From Candidatus Thorarchaeota archaeon (GTDB taxonomy: Archaea > Asgardarchaeota > Thorarchaeia > Thorarchaeales > Thorarchaeaceae): 33,924 bases of DNA. Location: assembly GCA_004524595.1 (NCBI GenBank), contig SDOA01000039.1, positions 1 to 33,924 of the forward strand. Reading direction: 5' to 3'. The notes below the pieces were generated by a model. That model did no database searches. It was not told where the DNA came from and saw only the letters and a list, made by a program, of their open reading frames with translations. The position numbers were made by a program, and so were the translations under genes. Shown piece after piece: positions 1 to 7,999 of this stretch. How positions within the stretch are numbered: the first letter of the stretch is position 1; every line of letters begins with the position of its first letter.

Positions 1-1
1 A

Positions 2-130
2 ACATTTGATGAGAACTCATCATTGCGAATTTTCGAGTTTTCTCAGGAGTCTGCATATTATCAGGCACCTGCAAGTTTCGCACGAAATATATGCTATAAG
101 GATTTCCAACGACGCTATGATTTTGCCTGA
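2..130 (+). CDS. Possible C-terminal end of an unidentified protein (cut by the window edge)
   Basis: Frame 2 is open from the first base to a TGA at 128-130, giving 42 residues with a normal protein-like mix (many Phe, Tyr, Ser and Arg) ending in RRYDFA. The reading stops just before an intergenic hairpin and faces the binding-protein gene tail to tail, which is where a gene end would be expected. No domain can be recognised in so short a piece, and an open frame of this length could occur by chance. The start lies outside the window. Confidence 0.35.
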   Translation, partial: TFDENSSLRIFEFSQESAYYQAPASFARNICYKDFQRRYDFA

Positions 131-153
131 ATCAATCTTTTGAGGAAATATTG

Positions 154-190
154 AAAAAAAAATAAGAAAAACCGAGGTTGCTACCTCGGT
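154..190 (-). terminator. Hairpin plus U-rich tract ending the binding-protein transcript
   Basis: The arms ACCGAGG (171-177) and CCTCGGT (184-190) form a perfect 7-bp stem with a 6-base loop. Read on the minus strand, the hairpin is followed at once by a T-rich run covering 170 down to 154. It lies 40 bases past the stop codon of the peptide-binding protein. Archaeal termination relies mainly on U-rich tracts, so the T-run may matter more than the stem. Confidence 0.7.
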
Positions 191-230
191 CTTCATTTTG
201 TTCTAACGTTTAATCACGAATTCTTGTTTA

Positions 231-2111
231 CTACCAGACTGCAACCTTGTAGTAATGATAGAAGTATGGATCATGCATCGGGTTGAACACATATCCATTC
301 ATCCATGCACCTTCAACGTGGAATTCAACTCCCTGGTAGCACCAGAGAAATGCTGCATGTTCGACTATAGCTTCTTGAATGTCAGCATAGAGCGAAATCC
401 TAGTTGCAGCATTGGTTTCTTGAGCTGCTGCATCAATCCAGCCATCAACAGTTGCGTGATCCCAAACAGCACCGCCAGGACCAATTGAGTTCTTTAGACC
501 AACCCTAGATGGGAAGGTACCAGTACTCTTGACGAAGGGTGCTGCATAGTTATCAGGATCTGCGTAGTCAGGAGCCCAACCGAGGAAGAAGAACGGTAGT
601 TGCTTGTTCCTGACCTGATACAGATAGCTAGCCCACTCGAGACTATATGCATCGACAGTTAATGATGAAGAGGGATCTGTTGACGCAGGATCAGCAATTA
701 TCGCACTGATAGCTTGAGCTACCAAAAGACTTGCAGCTTCACGGGCATCATTACCCTCGTTGTAGTAGATATTCAGTTCGTACGAGTTGTTTGCAAGAAC
801 TGCATCTAGACCAGCAGTCATAGCTAGGTTCCAGTGTTCTACTGCAGCACTCATGTTCTTACTGAACATGAACAAGTCGTCATCATGTGCGAACATGCCT
901 GCCGGAATCGGTCCCTGTAACTGGGTGGCGATTCCATTCATGACGTTATCAATGAGGGCGTCATAGTCGAACGCGTATGATATTGCCATTCTGAGGTTAT
1001 AGTCGGTGAATGGACTTTGCCGGAGCTGATTAGAAACGTTTAGGTATGGGTTCATGTTGAATCCAAGGAACATGACATCAAATGTTGGCATGCCAGTCCA
1101 GACCTTGACGTCTGGGTTGATGCTCTGCAATGTACCGTCACCACGGGTGGTAGCGTTGTTCCAGATGTCATATGCATTGACTGCACCCCAATCGCAAGCG
1201 TCAGTTTCACCAGCCTGGAGGTTCAACATCCTACTATTGATGTCCGTGTTAAGTTTGAACGTTACTTTTTCTATAGTTCCAGCATAGGGATGAGTGATCT
1301 TAGCACTTTCGGCTCTCCAATAGTCTTCATTGAGGACTATCACGACCTTATCATCCTGGACCCATTCATCAAGGACATATGGACCAGTTCCGCATGCTTC
1401 CTCATTCAAGGTGACATCAGCGCTCTCAGGTGACATACCACCATGAGCCATGAAGAAAGTTGGACTGATCATTGCACCAACCTCATAGGTCAAAGCAGAA
1501 ATGAATGGTGCAAAGGGATATGCAAGATTTACTTGTACCTCATATTCACCAGTTACAACCACTGCACTGACATTCTCGACCCAGTTTTCCCAAGCAGCAA
1601 TGTGCTCAGGACTTCCATCACCAAACTCGTAAACGGCGTCCTCAACAGCTAGACCACCAAGGATTGGCTCTGCAATCATCCAGACTGGACCCCAACCATC
1701 ATCCCAGCCACGTCCTAGCATACGATAGAAGTTCATCTGAACGGCTGTGGCATTGAAGTCGGTCCCATCATGGAATTTTACACCCTGACGGAGTGTGAAT
1801 GTGTAGGTCATTTTATCAGTTGATAATGCTACACTTTCAGCAAGCAGGGGATTTGTGGGTTCAGCATCTGCTGTATCCCAAGGATACGTAAACAACGTCT
1901 CATAGATATTGAATTGTATCCATGAACCAGCTGACTCGTAATTCTTGTGGGGATCCATGTACTCTGGAAGACCTATCACTTCATATATGATCGTCTGGTC
2001 TTCTGCAAGTTGCACGGCAGGTGGTTGAAGCAATAGATATGCTCCAGCAGCACCTATCACCACGACTATTACGATGACAGCTATTAATTGATTTCTATTC
2101 ATGTCATCCAT
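231..2111 (-). CDS. Family 5 extracellular peptide-binding protein (OppA/DppA-type)
   Basis: This is the substrate-capturing component of a peptide/nickel-class ABC importer, acting on the outer face of the cell membrane. The 626 residues begin with one hydrophobic anchor (about residues 8-28) and no lipobox cysteine, so the protein is probably tethered by an uncleaved N-terminal helix, as in many archaeal binding proteins. The family 5 pattern follows: an early segment ending LPEYMDPHKNYES, then TYTFTLRQGVKFHDGTDFNA near residues 103-122, and late in the chain FFFLGWAPDYADPDNYAAPF, a characteristic C-terminal block of the family. A TATA-like GTTTATAG at 2132-2139 on the minus strand lies about 25 bases before the ATG, which suggests a leaderless transcript and supports this start over the ATG three codons in. 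It is divergent from the permease operon, which completes the transporter. The peptide specificity cannot be read from sequence. Confidence 0.93.
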   Translation of the reverse strand: MDDMNRNQLIAVIVIVVVIGAAGAYLLLQPPAVQLAEDQTIIYEVIGLPEYMDPHKNYESAGSWIQFNIYETLFTYPWDTADAEPTNPLLAESVALSTDKMTYTFTLRQGVKFHDGTDFNATAVQMNFYRMLGRGWDDGWGPVWMIAEPILGGLAVEDAVYEFGDGSPEHIAAWENWVENVSAVVVTGEYEVQVNLAYPFAPFISALTYEVGAMISPTFFMAHGGMSPESADVTLNEEACGTGPYVLDEWVQDDKVVIVLNEDYWRAESAKITHPYAGTIEKVTFKLNTDINSRMLNLQAGETDACDWGAVNAYDIWNNATTRGDGTLQSINPDVKVWTGMPTFDVMFLGFNMNPYLNVSNQLRQSPFTDYNLRMAISYAFDYDALIDNVMNGIATQLQGPIPAGMFAHDDDLFMFSKNMSAAVEHWNLAMTAGLDAVLANNSYELNIYYNEGNDAREAASLLVAQAISAIIADPASTDPSSSLTVDAYSLEWASYLYQVRNKQLPFFFLGWAPDYADPDNYAAPFVKSTGTFPSRVGLKNSIGPGGAVWDHATVDGWIDAAAQETNAATRISLYADIQEAIVEHAAFLWCYQGVEFHVEGAWMNGYVFNPMHDPYFYHYYKVAVW

Positions 2112-2129
2112 CTCGTGTTTTTTTAAGTT

Positions 2130-2140
2130 GTGCTATAAAC
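2130..2140 (-). promoter_or_regulatory. TATA-like box for the peptide-binding protein gene
   Basis: The minus strand reads GTTTATAGCA, centred about 25 bases before the ATG at 2111. This is the archaeal TATA-to-start distance and implies little or no 5' leader. Predicted from spacing and composition only. Confidence 0.45.
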
Positions 2141-2286
2141 AATCCAATGAATGGATTGTAATAGCAAACTTGACTGATATCAAAATTAATGAAACTCTGT
2201 ATCAGCCTAACTTCGCTATTAGTCCAAATGCAGCAATCATATACTAATATAGCTTACGTATTTCTTTCTACTCTCGCTGATGACAA

Positions 2287-2303
2287 CCAAAACCTTAAGT
2301 ATA
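2287..2303 (+). promoter_or_regulatory. BRE/TATA-like element for the oligopeptide permease operon
   Basis: CCAAAACCTTAAGTATA resembles the CCAAA(A/G)GAACATAAG elements upstream of two genes near 28.8 and 30.0 kb, with the same CCAAA start and a terminal TAAG. Transcription would begin near 2322-2325, giving a leader of roughly 55 bases before the ATG at 2380. The rest of the 2112-2373 interval holds no convincing gene. Confidence 0.45.
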
Positions 2304-2379
2304 GCACACTGTCGGCATACGTTGTTTACGAAAATGGATTTCTCTATAATTGTAAGCAAACCTCGCTGAGGTCGTGTTC

Positions 2380-3414
2380 ATGAAATTAAGGGACTTTCTA
2401 CTTCGACGCATAATCTTGGCAATTCCTGTTGTGTTTGGTGTATTGACCATAACATGGTTTCTCTCATACGTAGTTGGGGATCCCTTATCCATGTATGTAA
2501 CAGAGAGAACGCCAGATTCAGCAATACCTGGGATTATTCGACAACGTGGATTGGATCAACCCGCAGTGGTACAATACTTTCTCTATTTAAGCAGTCTATT
2601 CCAAGGTGATTGGGGTGTAAGTACATCTACTGGTGCGGACCAACCAGTTCTCACTGTTCTAGCGAGATTATTCCCAGCAACAATTGAGTTAGCCATTGTT
2701 GCAATGATTTTTGCCGTTATTCTTGGTATCCCACTTGGAATAATATCAGCAACGAAGAAGGACAAGGTTCCCGATCACATCACCCGAATCTTTGCTCTCA
2801 CAGGAGTGTCAATGCCAATTTTCTGGTTTGGGTTAATGTTAAAGTACCTATTCTTCTATCAGTTCTCTGTCTGGGACTTACCGAATTTACCGGGCGGAGA
2901 CCGTTATAACATTCGCTTGTTTTCATATACTCCTACAACTGGATTCTTACTCGTCGATTCTCTTCTGTTTGACCACAATTTTGGTTTATTCATGGATGCT
3001 TTGGTTCACCTTATAATGCCCGGTTTTTGTTTGGGCTACATCACTCTTGCAATCATAACAAGAATGATGCGCTCAAGTATGCTAGAGGTGATAAAAGAGG
3101 ATTACATCACACTTGCTAGATCGAAAGGTCTCACTGAAAGAGTCGTAATCTACAAACATGCTTTAAGGAATGCACTCATTCCAACTGTAACTGTCATTGG
3201 TTTAGCATTTGGTGGACTAATTACCGGGGCTGTTTTAACAGAAACTATCTTCAACTGGCCGGGATTGGGGAGGTGGGCGACTCGAGCAATTCTCAACTCA
3301 GACATGGCGGCCATTAACGGATTTACTCTACTTGTCGCCTTCATTTTTGTCACAGCCAATTTTCTAGTTGATATGATATATGGTGTCCTTGATCCGAGAA
3401 TTAGGTATGGATAA
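2380..3414 (+). CDS. dppB: Peptide ABC transporter permease, DppB/OppB type
   Basis: First of two membrane subunits forming the translocation path of a peptide importer. The protein starts with the family block LRDFLLRRIILAIPVVFGVLTITWFL. It carries the cytoplasmic EAA-type coupling loop around EDYITLARSKGLTERVVIYKHALRNALIP in the C-terminal half, and ends with the standard DPRIRYG. About six membrane segments are visible and the length (344 residues) is normal. A GTG at 2374 would add two residues, but GAGGT at 2368-2372 sits one base from that GTG and seven from the ATG at 2380, so the ATG is preferred. The stop TAA is followed at once by CGGAGG, the ribosome site for the next gene, so translation of the two permeases is closely linked. 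Confidence 0.94.
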   Translation: MKLRDFLLRRIILAIPVVFGVLTITWFLSYVVGDPLSMYVTERTPDSAIPGIIRQRGLDQPAVVQYFLYLSSLFQGDWGVSTSTGADQPVLTVLARLFPATIELAIVAMIFAVILGIPLGIISATKKDKVPDHITRIFALTGVSMPIFWFGLMLKYLFFYQFSVWDLPNLPGGDRYNIRLFSYTPTTGFLLVDSLLFDHNFGLFMDALVHLIMPGFCLGYITLAIITRMMRSSMLEVIKEDYITLARSKGLTERVVIYKHALRNALIPTVTVIGLAFGGLITGAVLTETIFNWPGLGRWATRAILNSDMAAINGFTLLVAFIFVTANFLVDMIYGVLDPRIRYG

Positions 3415-3429
3415 CGGAGGTTGCTATGA

Positions 3430-5154
3430 ATGGAATCAGAAACACAATTCCCTGATATTCAAGATGAAATTGAGAAAAGCACAGCTGTTAGTATTTTTAC
3501 ACTCATTCAGATTGTCTTCGTAATGCTTGGCCTAATACTTGGTGGAATAATATTTGTTGGAGGCTTTGTCTATACAATCCAAGGATGGATGGGGTCACAA
3601 ATCAGTGCTCCAGGATTTCTAAACGCATGGGGACTTCAGAGTTTAATAATCATTGTTTTGACTTTCTTCCTCCTTAGAGCAAATCAAGGAGTCATGGAGC
3701 GATCACCAGACTCCTTTGGTACATCATTCTATCTTTACATCCTATTGGCGGCTATCTATTTAACAATGGGTCTGATTGGTCTAATATTCAATCTCATGAT
3801 AATCGTTCAATTGATCTTCATGTTCCTTCCAAGTGTAAGATTCTTCTGGTTCGATGAGTTTCAAGAAGATACCAAACCACGCATAAAGGAAACTCGGTTC
3901 ACCTTACATCTAATACGGAAGAGTCCCTTAGTTGTGGTTGGAATCCTGATCATTTCATTCATGGTCGGAGTCGCTCTGGCAGCGCCATGGATAGCCACTT
4001 ATGATGGAGAAACCATGGTCTTTAAAGATGCTAGACTTCCACCCGGTTCACCAAGCAATGACATCAAACAGAACTATCTCTATTTCCTTGAGAATAGTAA
4101 ATTTGACCCAGCGATAATGCCAGATTATTACTATAAGGAATTGATAATAACAGAAGTGCATCTAGAAACTATTGAGATTCCAAGATTATTCATTGGTGTT
4201 TCTGATCTAAATACGGGAAATGATCAAGTATCAGTTAATGTCACCTTTCAAATCTATAATCTCAATCAAACAGAATATGATTCTATGACTGCGTCCGAAC
4301 GACTCTCTTATCTCTACACAAGTGTATCAGTAGTCGATGGAAATCTACTGAACTACATATATCTTCCAAATGAAGAAGGTGTCTATATTTGGGAGCTTCA
4401 ATTCATCGCATCACAAAAGACAAGCACATGGACTGCAAACACTCGAGTTGTTTTGGCATACTATAGCAATTACCCAATTCATATTTGGGGGACTGACAAC
4501 TTTGGTGGCGATGTTTATAGTCGGATTATTTGGGGTGCACAAAAAGACCTTATGATAGCAGTCAGTGTTGTTTTGGTAGCGCTTACAGTAGGTGCCGTCC
4601 TTGGAGCAGCATCGGGTTACTTTGGGGGTAAGTTTGATGAGTTGATGATGCGAATCACTGATATTTTCTTTGCCTTTCCAGGGCTTATACTAGCAATGGC
4701 CATTGTTATGGCTATAGGTGTGAGGAGCCTTGAAACGATCAGTATTGCACTAATGGTTACCTGGTGGCCTACATATGCTCGCCTTGTGAGAGGTCAAGTA
4801 CTCTCCGAACGTGAAAAACTTTACATCGAGGCTGCGCGTTCTTCTGGCGCAAGTGATACTAGAATCCTATTCAACCACATCCTCCCCAACACCATTCAGC
4901 CAGTCGTTGTTCAGGCCACAATGGATATTGGTTCTGTGCTATTAGTTGCTGCTGGTTTAGCCTTCATTGGTTTCGGTCCACCAGCTGGAACTGCAGAATG
5001 GGGAATGATGATTGCCAGAGGGCAGAACTTCATCCTTAGTTCACCTTGGATGACACTCTATCCAGGACTAGCAATACTTGTCACAGCTCTAGCATTCAAC
5101 CTTGTTGGAGATGGAATTAGGGACATAATGGATCCCAAACTGAGACGGAGATGA
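3430..5154 (+). CDS. dppC: Enlarged peptide ABC transporter permease, DppC/OppC type
   Basis: Second membrane subunit of the importer. The C-terminal 220 residues are standard: GTDNFGGDVYSRIIWG near 353-368, the EAA coupling loop EKLYIEAARSSGASDTRILF, and the family ending RDIMDPKLRRR. The total of 574 residues is about double the usual 280-320. Two additions explain this. Residues 1-140 add about four membrane helices (around 22-50, 64-82, 99-118 and 119-136) before the canonical first helix at 166-188. Residues 189-350 replace the short extracellular loop that normally links APWIAPYDP-type and HPLGTD-type motifs with about 160 residues rich in beta-prone and Asn/Tyr sequence. The loop faces outward and could contact the binding protein or ligand. 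The ATG at 3430 has CGGAGG nine bases upstream. No frameshift is visible, so the additions look genuine. Confidence 0.93.
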   Translation: MESETQFPDIQDEIEKSTAVSIFTLIQIVFVMLGLILGGIIFVGGFVYTIQGWMGSQISAPGFLNAWGLQSLIIIVLTFFLLRANQGVMERSPDSFGTSFYLYILLAAIYLTMGLIGLIFNLMIIVQLIFMFLPSVRFFWFDEFQEDTKPRIKETRFTLHLIRKSPLVVVGILIISFMVGVALAAPWIATYDGETMVFKDARLPPGSPSNDIKQNYLYFLENSKFDPAIMPDYYYKELIITEVHLETIEIPRLFIGVSDLNTGNDQVSVNVTFQIYNLNQTEYDSMTASERLSYLYTSVSVVDGNLLNYIYLPNEEGVYIWELQFIASQKTSTWTANTRVVLAYYSNYPIHIWGTDNFGGDVYSRIIWGAQKDLMIAVSVVLVALTVGAVLGAASGYFGGKFDELMMRITDIFFAFPGLILAMAIVMAIGVRSLETISIALMVTWWPTYARLVRGQVLSEREKLYIEAARSSGASDTRILFNHILPNTIQPVVVQATMDIGSVLLVAAGLAFIGFGPPAGTAEWGMMIARGQNFILSSPWMTLYPGLAILVTALAFNLVGDGIRDIMDPKLRRR

Positions 5155-5158
5155 TTCA

Positions 5159-6337
5159 ATGACAATACCAGATAATCTAGTATTGCATGTAAAAGACTTG
5201 TTTGTGAACTTCTACACCTACGAAGGTGTTGTAAAGGCGCTTGATGGAGTTCAAATGTTTCTCCGACGAGGTGATACCATGGGTGTAGTAGGAGAAACAG
5301 GATGTGGAAAAAGCGTAACAGCGAAAGCCATCCTTCGTCTTGTTGAATCACCGGGGAAGATCGAAGAGGGTAATATCCTATTCTATGGTAAAGACCCAGA
5401 AACAAAAGAGATGTATGAACAGGACATTGTCGCCCTCGAACCTGAGCAAATGCTTGAGATTCGCGGAAATAAGATATCAATTGTATTTCAGGACCCAGCA
5501 ACCTACCCTAATCCTGTGTTTCGAATTGGTGATCAGATAGCTGAAGTAGTTGAACTTCACCAAGACCTCTCATTGGATGTTCTTCATATGAAGATTGCTA
5601 AGCTCGAACTTGCACTATCTGAAATGATTTCTGATGAGAATCGTGCAGAGATAGAGCAGAAAATTGCCTACTACAAACAACAGTTGGACGATCCTCCTGA
5701 ACCAGATAAGAAGTCGCGAAAAGAAGCTGCCAAACTTAAAGCCATAGAGATGCTCAGGCTCGTACGAATGCCAACACCGGAGCATATTGCTAATCAATAT
5801 CCTCATGAGCTATCTGGAGGAATGCGACAGAGAGCATTAATCGCTATGTCACTGGCATGTAATCCAAGCATCTTAATTTGTGATGAAGCAACAACAGCTT
5901 TGGATGTCACAGTCCAAGCACAAGTGCTTTCGTTATTAAACCAGCTGAAGAAGGAGATTGGTACATCAATCATTGTAATCACCCATGACATGGGAGTTGT
6001 CGCAGAAACATGTAATTGGGTCAATGTCATGTATGCTGGTACGACAGTTGAATCATGTTCAACGAAAGAACTATTCTCTAGACCAATTCATCCGTATACA
6101 GAGGGCCTTTTAGTTGCTGTCCCTAAGCTTCATGAGGTGAAAGATCGACTTCCTCAGATTAGGGGAAATGTTCCAAATCTAATAACACCTCCACCAGGAT
6201 GTCGTTTTCATCCTCGATGCAATTATGCTACCAATATTTGTAAGGAGGAAAAACCGCTCCTAGAAGAGATTGAACAAAATCATTGGGTAGCCTGTCATCA
6301 TCCTCTAACGGGTCAGGGAGGTAGTGTAAATGAGTGA
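5159..6337 (+). CDS. dppD: Peptide ABC transporter ATPase, DppD/OppD type, with helical insert
   Basis: Nucleotide-binding subunit that powers peptide import from the cytoplasmic face. Visible motifs are Walker A GETGCGKS (45-52), the Q-loop VFQDPA, the signature LSGGMRQR (about 218-225), Walker B ILICDEA followed by TTALDVTVQAQ, and the switch histidine in ITHDMGV. The C-terminal oligopeptide-transporter domain keeps four cysteines (PPGCRFHPRC, ICKEE, VACHHP); the same cysteines bind a [4Fe-4S] cluster in a structurally known bacterial DppD. At 392 residues it is longer than the usual 320-340 because of a charged, heptad-like stretch at about 135-190 between Q-loop and signature. It starts four bases after the permease stop and overlaps the next gene by eight bases. 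Confidence 0.95.
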   Translation: MTIPDNLVLHVKDLFVNFYTYEGVVKALDGVQMFLRRGDTMGVVGETGCGKSVTAKAILRLVESPGKIEEGNILFYGKDPETKEMYEQDIVALEPEQMLEIRGNKISIVFQDPATYPNPVFRIGDQIAEVVELHQDLSLDVLHMKIAKLELALSEMISDENRAEIEQKIAYYKQQLDDPPEPDKKSRKEAAKLKAIEMLRLVRMPTPEHIANQYPHELSGGMRQRALIAMSLACNPSILICDEATTALDVTVQAQVLSLLNQLKKEIGTSIIVITHDMGVVAETCNWVNVMYAGTTVESCSTKELFSRPIHPYTEGLLVAVPKLHEVKDRLPQIRGNVPNLITPPPGCRFHPRCNYATNICKEEKPLLEEIEQNHWVACHHPLTGQGGSVNE

Positions 6338-7358
6338 TATATTAATTCGAACCGAAGATCTAAAGAAGCACTTTCCATTAACGGGGGGTGTTTTTCGTAA
6401 GGTCATTGGAAAAGTACATGCTGTTGATGGTGTGAACCTTGAAATTAAGAGAGGTGAAACACTTGGCGTCGTAGGGGAGAGCGGTTGCGGAAAAACCACC
6501 CTTGGACGGACAATCCTCAGACTTATGAATCCCACAAGCGGTAAGATATTCTTCGAGAATGAGGATATTACCAATATCAGGGGACGAGATCTCAGAAAAG
6601 TCAGATTCAACATGCAGATTGTTTTTCAGGACCCAATGGCTTCTCTAGACCCCAGAGTTACCATAAAGAACTCCATCGGAGAACCACTGGTGGTAAATAG
6701 AGTGGCCAAGGGTCGAAAGATGAGAGCAATCGTACTTGACCTGCTGCAAAAAGTTGGTTTGACAGAAGATCACCTTAATAGATTTCCACATGAGTTTTCA
6801 GGAGGACAACGTCAGAGGGTCTGTATTGCCCGTGCTCTTGCTCTTAATCCAAAGTTTGTTGTTATGGATGAGCCAACATCAAGCACGGATGTATCAGTTC
6901 AGGCACAGACTCTAAATCTCATGAAAGATCTTCAGGATGAGTTTGATCTAACCTACATGTTCATCTCACATAACCTATCTGTTGTCAAACATATGAGTGA
7001 TCGACTTGCTGTGATGTACTTGGGTAAAATCGTCGAAATGACACCACATGACATCTTCAAGAGACCACTTCATCCATACTCCTTCGCACTCGTATCCGCA
7101 GTTCCCATCCCCGAACCTAAGTTTGCAGGCAGAGCACAAATCCTATCAGGTGAAGTACCAAGCCCGATTAATCCTCCTCCAGGATGCAGGTTCAACCCCC
7201 GATGCATTTTTGCACAGGATATTTGCAGAAAGAAAGACCCCGAACTTAGAGACATTGGTGAGGGGCATCTCGTTGCCTGTCATTTCGCTGGAGAGCTTGA
7301 TTTTGGAAAAAGTGTTCAGATGGAATATGCCGATTCAGTTAATGGCACTCCGGCATAA
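6330..7358 (+). CDS. dppF: Peptide ABC transporter ATPase, DppF/OppF type
   Basis: Second nucleotide-binding subunit of the importer. Motifs in order: Walker A GESGCGKT (49-56), Q-loop IVFQDPMASLDP, signature FSGGQRQR near 155-162, Walker B FVVMDEP, and switch histidine in FISHNLSVV. The D-loop reads SSTDVSVQAQ where the family normally has SALDVSVQAQ; the Asp is kept. The C-terminal cysteine-bearing domain (PPGCRFNPRC, DICRKK, VACHF) matches the partner ATPase, as in other Opp/Dpp pairs. Length 342 is normal. The start overlaps the dppD stop by eight bases, the usual sign of translational coupling. This closes the importer operon; the next gene has its own likely promoter. Confidence 0.95.
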   Translation: MSDILIRTEDLKKHFPLTGGVFRKVIGKVHAVDGVNLEIKRGETLGVVGESGCGKTTLGRTILRLMNPTSGKIFFENEDITNIRGRDLRKVRFNMQIVFQDPMASLDPRVTIKNSIGEPLVVNRVAKGRKMRAIVLDLLQKVGLTEDHLNRFPHEFSGGQRQRVCIARALALNPKFVVMDEPTSSTDVSVQAQTLNLMKDLQDEFDLTYMFISHNLSVVKHMSDRLAVMYLGKIVEMTPHDIFKRPLHPYSFALVSAVPIPEPKFAGRAQILSGEVPSPINPPPGCRFNPRCIFAQDICRKKDPELRDIGEGHLVACHFAGELDFGKSVQMEYADSVNGTPA

Positions 7359-7374
7359 TAGAGCGGCATGATAG

Positions 7375-7394
7375 TGTTTAAGAACACAATGTTC
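7375..7394 (+). promoter_or_regulatory. TATA-like box with adjoining inverted repeat
   Basis: GTTTAAGA at 7376-7383 is a good archaeal TATA-like box about 33-40 bases before the ATG at 7416. It overlaps the inverted repeat GAACA-caa-TGTTC (7382-7394), positioned where a repressor would block transcription start. Half-sites of the same sequence occur in the palindrome at 9873-9884. Function is predicted, not shown. Confidence 0.45.
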
Positions 7395-7415
7395 CTGCCC
7401 AAACATGTGAAATAG

Positions 7416-7640
7416 ATGAACACAGATTTCGAAGATATCGAAAAAGAACATTCTGAGCTAGAAGAGGAAATCGATTGGTTGCAGTATGCTCAGGGTGAAG
7501 AACAAGCCCTTAGGCCTCTTGATGCCAAGGATTATGTTGCTATATTCATTGCATCTCTCCAAACCATCTTTCTTCCTTTGATAATCCTGATTTTTGTATT
7601 AATTGCATTCAATTTTTGGCTACAGATAGCGGCGGGATGA
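7416..7640 (+). CDS. Small acidic single-pass membrane protein of unknown function
   Basis: I do not recognise this 74-residue protein. Residues 3-35 are very acidic and helix-prone (EDIEKEHSELEEEIDWLQ), probably cytoplasmic. Residues 45-70 form one strong membrane helix. No enzyme motif is present. Its stop overlaps the start of the next gene in an ATGA arrangement, so the two are translationally coupled and probably interact or share a complex. A TATA-like box and inverted repeat lie just upstream, which suggests a unit separate from the peptide importer. No clear ribosome site precedes the ATG. Confidence 0.65.
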   Translation: MNTDFEDIEKEHSELEEEIDWLQYAQGEEQALRPLDAKDYVAIFIASLQTIFLPLIILIFVLIAFNFWLQIAAG

Positions 7641-7996
7641 GCGTGAGGGACTTATCAAAACTTCTTTTTGAAACTTGGATTATTTCAAGCACACTGGCTT
7701 TAATCAATATAATAGTAGCATTGGCAATTCATATAACAACTGGGACTAACTTTGATTTCTTCACTCCTTCAAATCTAATGATTCCTGAATTTGGAGTCAT
7801 GTTAGTCCTCGGAGCCTGTCTGATGAGTCGCCAACCTCTTGATGATGCAAAACGGTATGACTCGGAAGGTAATCCTACTAAATCGTGGCGATATGCTCTG
7901 TTGGGCAAGAAGATTATTTTGGCTTCATTCTTTCTACTCGCTTTCATTGGATTGTTCTATTTGTTAGGACTAGTTTTTATTCCTGAAACGATCTGA
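7637..7996 (+). CDS. Membrane protein of unknown function
   Basis: A 119-residue protein with about three membrane helices (around 13-35, 48-66 and 92-115) and a polar cytoplasmic-type loop LDDAKRYDSEGNPTKSW between the second and third. No known family is recognised. The frame extends to a TTG at 7616, but the ATG at 7637 is preceded by GGCGGG and overlaps the upstream stop as ATGA, so it is the better start. It ends three bases from the oppositely oriented gene that follows. Confidence 0.72.
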   Translation: MSVRDLSKLLFETWIISSTLALINIIVALAIHITTGTNFDFFTPSNLMIPEFGVMLVLGACLMSRQPLDDAKRYDSEGNPTKSWRYALLGKKIILASFFLLAFIGLFYLLGLVFIPETI

Positions 7997-7999
7997 GAA

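Noticed and set aside
2189..2383. 64-codon plus-strand frame in the divergent promoter region
   Set aside because: It overlaps the predicted BRE/TATA element and the dppB start, has no ribosome site and has random-looking composition.
5058..5501. 147-codon minus-strand frame over the dppC/dppD junction
   Set aside because: It lies opposite two well-supported transporter genes and has Leu/His/Ser-rich antisense composition.
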